Assembly (NCBI GenBank): GCA_035705495.1
Contig: DASSWB010000057.1
Span: forward strand, 1-8,873
Source: DASSWB01 sp035705495
GTDB lineage: Bacteria; Bacteroidota; Bacteroidia; Flavobacteriales; Flavobacteriaceae
Reading direction: 5' to 3'
Length of the DNA stretch: 8,873 nucleotides
Shown: piece after piece, positions 6,572-8,873 of the stretch
Layout of the letters: every line of letters starts with the position of its first letter
How positions within the stretch are numbered: position 1 is the stretch's first letter
Position numbers and translations under genes: made by a program
Notes under the pieces: generated by a model
The model's input: the letters and a program-made list of their open reading frames with translations, nothing else
Database searches by the model: none
What the model was told of the DNA's origin: nothing

Positions 6572-6874
6572 TCAGGTGGAAATAAAAACGAAAATCATAC
6601 TCGCAAAACAAAGTAAAAATGAATAAATGGGAAGGGAATTAAACGAAAAACGACAAATCAAAAGTTGGACGAAGGAGAGGAGTGGTATAGTGAATAGAAG
6701 GAAAATCGTGGGAAACCATAAAAGTTCGTAAAGAGCACTAAAAATTCTGTGCTCAAAAAAGATATTTCCGCACAGGCCGAGGAAAAAATAAAGACACATA
6801 AACAAACTGCAGAAGAAAACAATTCTTTTTGCTAAAAGGTTTTTCAGAAATTGAAGCGGGGATTTCTTCTTCAT
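6572..6874 (-). CDS. Small hypothetical membrane protein (100 aa)
   Basis: This small, very hydrophobic protein has a lysine-rich N terminus (MKKKSPLQFLKN) followed by three probable transmembrane segments at about 17-36, 50-72 and 81-98. The positive N-terminal side suggests an inner-membrane protein with a cytoplasmic N terminus. I do not recognise a named domain, although similar ~100-residue membrane proteins occur in flavobacteria. It is the last gene of a minus-strand operon, starting 45 bases after the stop of the TVP38/TMEM64 gene. Its end lies 12 bases from the convergent truA-like gene, with no clear terminator in the gap. The compact fit and membrane architecture make it a credible gene. 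Its role is unknown, and a link to its two membrane neighbours is only inferred. Confidence 0.72.
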   Translation of the reverse strand: MKKKSPLQFLKNLLAKRIVFFCSLFMCLYFFLGLCGNIFFEHRIFSALYELLWFPTIFLLFTIPLLSFVQLLICRFSFNSLPIYSFLLCFASMIFVFIST

Positions 6875-6919
6875 GTAGCTATTTTCTAAATTGAAAAAAT
6901 GAAGATAAAGTTTTTAATT

Positions 6920-7630
6920 TTACTTTTTGCTTTTCCGAAATTTTTTGTCCCAAATAACAAATAAAACAAACAGCACGATACATATTATTGAACCCCAAAT
7001 TAATCCGCTCTTCAACCGTTGGTAATTTTCCCCTAAAAAAGCGATGAAAACTATAAGTGGAGAAATTCCTATAAGCGTCGCCCCAATAAACCTCCAATAT
7101 CCCATCTTAAGAATACCGGCTACAAAACTAATGGCGTCATTGGAAAGGAACGGGCTCAATCTCACAACAATAATGGTCCAAAAACCATAATCTTCTATAA
7201 ACGAGGAAATATGTTTTGCTGTTTTATGACCTATAATTTTATCCGTAATCGCGGATCCGAAATATCTACCAATAAAATATCCAATAGTTGAGGCCACAAA
7301 AATGGCAATCAGTAAAATAACACTTCCCCAAATGGGACCGTAGGCTAAAATGCTGACTATCATCAACAACGGAGTCGGAATTACAATCAAAAACATTTGA
7401 AGGACCATGGCCACTACAATGATAATAGGTCCCCAGAAACCAAATTGTGACACCCAATCTTGTATGCGTTGTTCATCATCGCTGGTCAGAACATCCCAAG
7501 CTTGGTCAATAGAATCTTGTACAGAAGGAACAAAAAAATAAGTAAGAATTAAGGTTGCGATAATGCCAATCGAGATGTATAAAGGTAATTTCGATTGATT
7601 TACAGAACCACTTTTTATTTTTTCGGGCAT
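6920..7630 (-). CDS. TVP38/TMEM64 family membrane protein (VTT domain)
   Basis: This 236-residue inner-membrane protein belongs to the TVP38/TMEM64 branch of the DedA/VTT superfamily. Relatives are implicated in moving lipids across the membrane or in envelope homeostasis. It has a membrane segment at 16-34, an extended loop at 35-63, and the VTT core. The core includes GFWGPIIIVVAMVLQ at 64-78, the re-entrant-type IPTPLLMIVSILAYGPIWG at 84-102, GYFIGRYFG at 117-125, and RLSPFLSNDAISFVAGI at 157-173. The conserved arginine and proline of that last motif (Arg157, Pro160) are present. A final segment at about 209-226 leads into a basic tail. The ATG at 7630 is six bases after the stop of the beta-propeller gene, showing tight operon structure. 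The substrate is not determined by sequence. Confidence 0.92.
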   Translation of the reverse strand: MPEKIKSGSVNQSKLPLYISIGIIATLILTYFFVPSVQDSIDQAWDVLTSDDEQRIQDWVSQFGFWGPIIIVVAMVLQMFLIVIPTPLLMIVSILAYGPIWGSVILLIAIFVASTIGYFIGRYFGSAITDKIIGHKTAKHISSFIEDYGFWTIIVVRLSPFLSNDAISFVAGILKMGYWRFIGATLIGISPLIVFIAFLGENYQRLKSGLIWGSIICIVLFVLFVIWDKKFRKSKK

Positions 7631-7636
7631 TAAAAA

Positions 7637-8482
7637 TTATTTCACGATCACTTTATGAATCATTCCCGGTTTTCCCTCAGTAGAAATATAAAGATCTCCA
7701 TCAGAGTTAAAAGCCAATCCTTCGGGTTGAGGGAAATTTTTTTCATTCAAAAAAAGTAATCTTTTGGCTTCGCCGGTTTTATCCAACATCAAAAGTTTGG
7801 GCCTTGTTCCTTCTACCAAAAAGATTTCTCCAGTATGTGGATTCACACCTATTCCAGAAGATCTAAATTTGTTGTGGATTTTCTTTCCACTAATTTTATT
7901 GAATAAGGGACTCTCCAGATTTATTGCGTAAATAGGGTCCTTTTGTGCTTTTCCAACGTTTAAGTCAAAAGCATAAATCGCTTTTATAGAAGGTGATTTC
8001 GAATTCTCTTCTTTTTGTGCCAACAATAGTCGGTTGTTTTTAGAATCAAAAGCCAAGCCTTCAAAATCTTCATTTTTGGCTAAACCCGTTGAAATATTTT
8101 GAATCTTGGGGTTGTTCTCAAAATCGTCAATCTTGATCAAATTTCCATCACTCAATAAAATGTAAGCTATTTTGTTTACAATTTCTACACCTTCATAATC
8201 CGCATTTCCTCCAAATTTAATCTGTTTTTCAATTTCGGAAGAATCCAAATTGTAGATAAAAAGGATTCCGTCCTCGTCCTGAATACAGGCCACCCTGTTT
8301 CTATCAATAAAAGAAAGACCGGAAATCTCTTTTAAAATAGAGGGAAGCTCCCATGTTTTTTCAATTTTAACCTCAGATCTGGCAACAATATGACGCGCTG
8401 TTTTTGTAAATGAAAAATATATAATTCCGGCCATGATTAAAATTCCGGCAGTAATTCCCGCTATGGTCTTTGTAATACTCAT
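7637..8482 (-). CDS. SdiA-regulated-type membrane-anchored beta-propeller protein
   Basis: This 281-residue protein fits the SdiA-regulated (YjiK-like, PF06977) family of beta-propellers. The family name comes from E. coli regulation and does not imply quorum sensing here. An N-terminal hydrophobic segment (about 7-25) with few preceding charges should anchor it, with the propeller in the periplasm. Propeller-blade motifs recur: EISGLSF at 52-58, DYEGVEI at 95-101, DFEGLAF at 139-145, SSGIGVNPHTGEIFLVEG at 208-225, and QPEGLAFNSDGDLYIS at 252-267. The repeated E-G-aliphatic pattern is typical of NHL/phytase-like propellers and could position a metal or ligand. It is the first gene of the operon with TVP38/TMEM64 and the small membrane protein. 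The ATG at 8482 preserves the anchor; a -7 promoter element lies only six bases ahead. Confidence 0.88.
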   Translation of the reverse strand: MSITKTIAGITAGILIMAGIIYFSFTKTARHIVARSEVKIEKTWELPSILKEISGLSFIDRNRVACIQDEDGILFIYNLDSSEIEKQIKFGGNADYEGVEIVNKIAYILLSDGNLIKIDDFENNPKIQNISTGLAKNEDFEGLAFDSKNNRLLLAQKEENSKSPSIKAIYAFDLNVGKAQKDPIYAINLESPLFNKISGKKIHNKFRSSGIGVNPHTGEIFLVEGTRPKLLMLDKTGEAKRLLFLNEKNFPQPEGLAFNSDGDLYISTEGKPGMIHKVIVK

Positions 8483-8487
8483 GCGAT

Positions 8488-8495
8488 CAAAAGTA
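8488..8495 (-). promoter_or_regulatory. -7 promoter element abutting the propeller-operon start codon
   Basis: The minus strand reads TACTTTTG, a full TAnnTTTG match. Its last base is only six positions before the A of the ATG at 8482, against 20 for oxyR and DUF2141. If it is used, the transcript would start at or near the ATG and be leaderless or nearly so. No clear -33 TTG is visible. Confidence 0.5.
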
Positions 8496-8581
8496 GAGGA
8501 ATTTGGACTTTTTTCCTGAAAGTTTAACGCAGCTTTAAGGTTGTTTTAATTCATATTTATAAGTAGGATTTTTAATTCTAA

Positions 8582-8681
8582 TTTGGGCGTTCCCTTCGGG
8601 CCGGGCTTTCGCTACTCGCTTTTTCATTTCTGAAAAAGAAATGAAAAGAGCTCAAACACGCCGCTCAATCCCTAACGCAAA
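8582..8681 (+). repeat. Foldable G+C-richer intergenic element, probable dispersed repeat
   Basis: The ends can pair: GCGTT at 8587-8591 with AACGC at 8674-8678. Flanking TTT and AAA extend the helix around a GG bulge. Inside are a CC-TTCG-GG tetraloop hairpin at 8593-8600 and a long hairpin in which 8618-8630 pairs with 8638-8651. That stem has 13 base pairs, a single bulged G at 8648 and a 7-base loop. The element begins TTTGGGCGTTCCCTTCGG and ends TCCCTAACGCA. I recall very similar sequences scattered between genes in flavobacterial genomes, but I cannot verify that here and only one copy is in this window. It carries no open frame. It could be a REP/MITE-like repeat or a structured RNA; the strand is arbitrary. 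Confidence 0.6.
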
Positions 8682-8682
8682 A

Positions 8683-8702
8683 AGTCAAAAAGTTAAAAAG
8701 TT
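8683..8702 (+). repeat. Copy B of the dispersed A-rich 20-mer
   Basis: This matches 5631-5650 at 19 of 20 bases in the same orientation. Here it directly follows the foldable element and runs into the purine tract, so it may be the edge of a larger low-complexity repeat. Confidence 0.55.
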
Positions 8703-8741
8703 GAAAGAGAAAAGAGGAAAAGAAGGAAAGAGGGAAAGAGG
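8703..8741 (+). repeat. 39-base uninterrupted purine tract
   Basis: Every base from 8703 to 8741 is A or G, made of short G clusters separated by A-runs with a loose 5-7 base spacing. Such tracts can bend, form triplex DNA where mirror-symmetric, or arise by slippage. Mirror symmetry here is only partial. Confidence 0.7.
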
Positions 8742-8753
8742 CTCAACCTCAAA

Positions 8754-8831
8754 CCCCAACCACCCGCAACCAGCAACCCGCAACTTTCCCAAACCCCAAT
8801 CCCAAACAACCGTTCCCTAATCCCCAATCCC
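8754..8831 (-). repeat. Nine C-runs (G-runs on minus strand), possible G-quadruplex region
   Basis: Nine runs of three or four C occur in 78 bases: 8754, 8763, 8777, 8788, 8794, 8801, 8815, 8822 and 8829. The minus strand is therefore a series of GGG/GGGG blocks. The gaps are 5, 11, 8, 3, 3, 11, 4 and 3 bases, so no four consecutive runs meet the strict 1-7 base loop rule, though several sets come close. The sequence is a degenerate repetition of CCCCAATCCCA-like and CCCGCAAC-like units. Confidence 0.6.
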
Positions 8832-8873
8832 ACAACCGTTTAAAACAGCGGTTTTGTTAAATGTGAAAAAAAC

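Larger units (their letters stand above)
8483..8873. other. Gene-free intergenic block at right end
   Basis: No convincing reading frame lies in these 391 bases. Read left to right, it holds the -7 element of the propeller operon, an AT-rich stretch to about 8581, a foldable G+C-richer element (8582-8681), copy B of the A-rich 20-mer, a pure purine tract (8703-8741), a stretch of repeated C-runs (8754-8831), and an AT-rich end. A small hairpin (AAAAC at 8842-8846 with GTTTT at 8851-8855) lies near the edge. A GTG at 8863, followed by AAA codons, could open the next plus-strand gene but cannot be tested. Confidence 0.7.

Noticed and set aside
7637..8482. Quorum-sensing role suggested by the name 'SdiA-regulated' and by the AI-2E permease in the same window.
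   Set aside because: Both names are historical. No LuxR/SdiA, LuxS or AI-2 receptor gene is visible, and the two genes are in separate operons.
8842..8855. AAAAC/GTTTT hairpin near the right edge as a terminator.
   Set aside because: The stem is five bases and AT-rich with no clear T-tract, and the gene it would serve is outside the window.

Overview
The window is AT-rich bacterial chromosome, most likely from a member of the Flavobacteriia (Bacteroidota), close to Chryseobacterium or Kaistella. That placement rests on the protein families present (a flavobacterial-type OxyR, a DUF2141 secreted protein, a divergent TruA paralogue and a small conserved 65-residue protein). It also rests on matches to the Bacteroidota -7 promoter element TAnnTTTG upstream of several genes, and on the general lack of Shine-Dalgarno sequences. 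I see no tRNA, rRNA, CRISPR array, insertion sequence, phage gene or recognisable defence locus.

Layout. Positions 1-588 hold the 3' part of a CPBP-family membrane protease, open at the left edge. A gap with a heptamer tandem repeat follows, then a TIGR00266/AIM24-family protein (764-1564) and a 65-residue conserved orphan (1683-1880), closed by a strong palindromic terminator (1889-1910). On the minus strand come OxyR (2052-2993), a secreted DUF2141 protein (3184-3597) with its own promoter and terminator, and a two-gene operon. The operon is an AI-2E-family permease (4526-5593) followed by a DUF1853 protein (3699-4529) that starts on TTG inside a TTGA stop/start overlap. A TruA-like pseudouridine synthase (5750-6559, plus strand) is divergent from the permease. 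It converges on a three-gene minus-strand membrane/envelope operon: SdiA-regulated-type beta-propeller (7637-8482), TVP38/TMEM64 protein (6920-7630) and a small membrane protein (6572-6874). The last 390 bases (8483-8873) carry no convincing gene. They contain a foldable G+C-richer element, a pure purine tract and a region of repeated C-runs.

Working together. Most genes are ordinary core or envelope genes. OxyR has both redox cysteines at exactly the E. coli positions 199 and 208, and should sense peroxide, but no peroxide-defence gene lies next to it. The membrane operon at the right pairs a membrane-anchored propeller with a VTT-domain protein that may act on lipids. The least explained material is the right-hand intergenic block and the nuclease-like DUF1853 protein coupled to a permease. 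I do not see a clearly new multi-gene system here; the foldable element at 8582-8681 is the best candidate for something undescribed.
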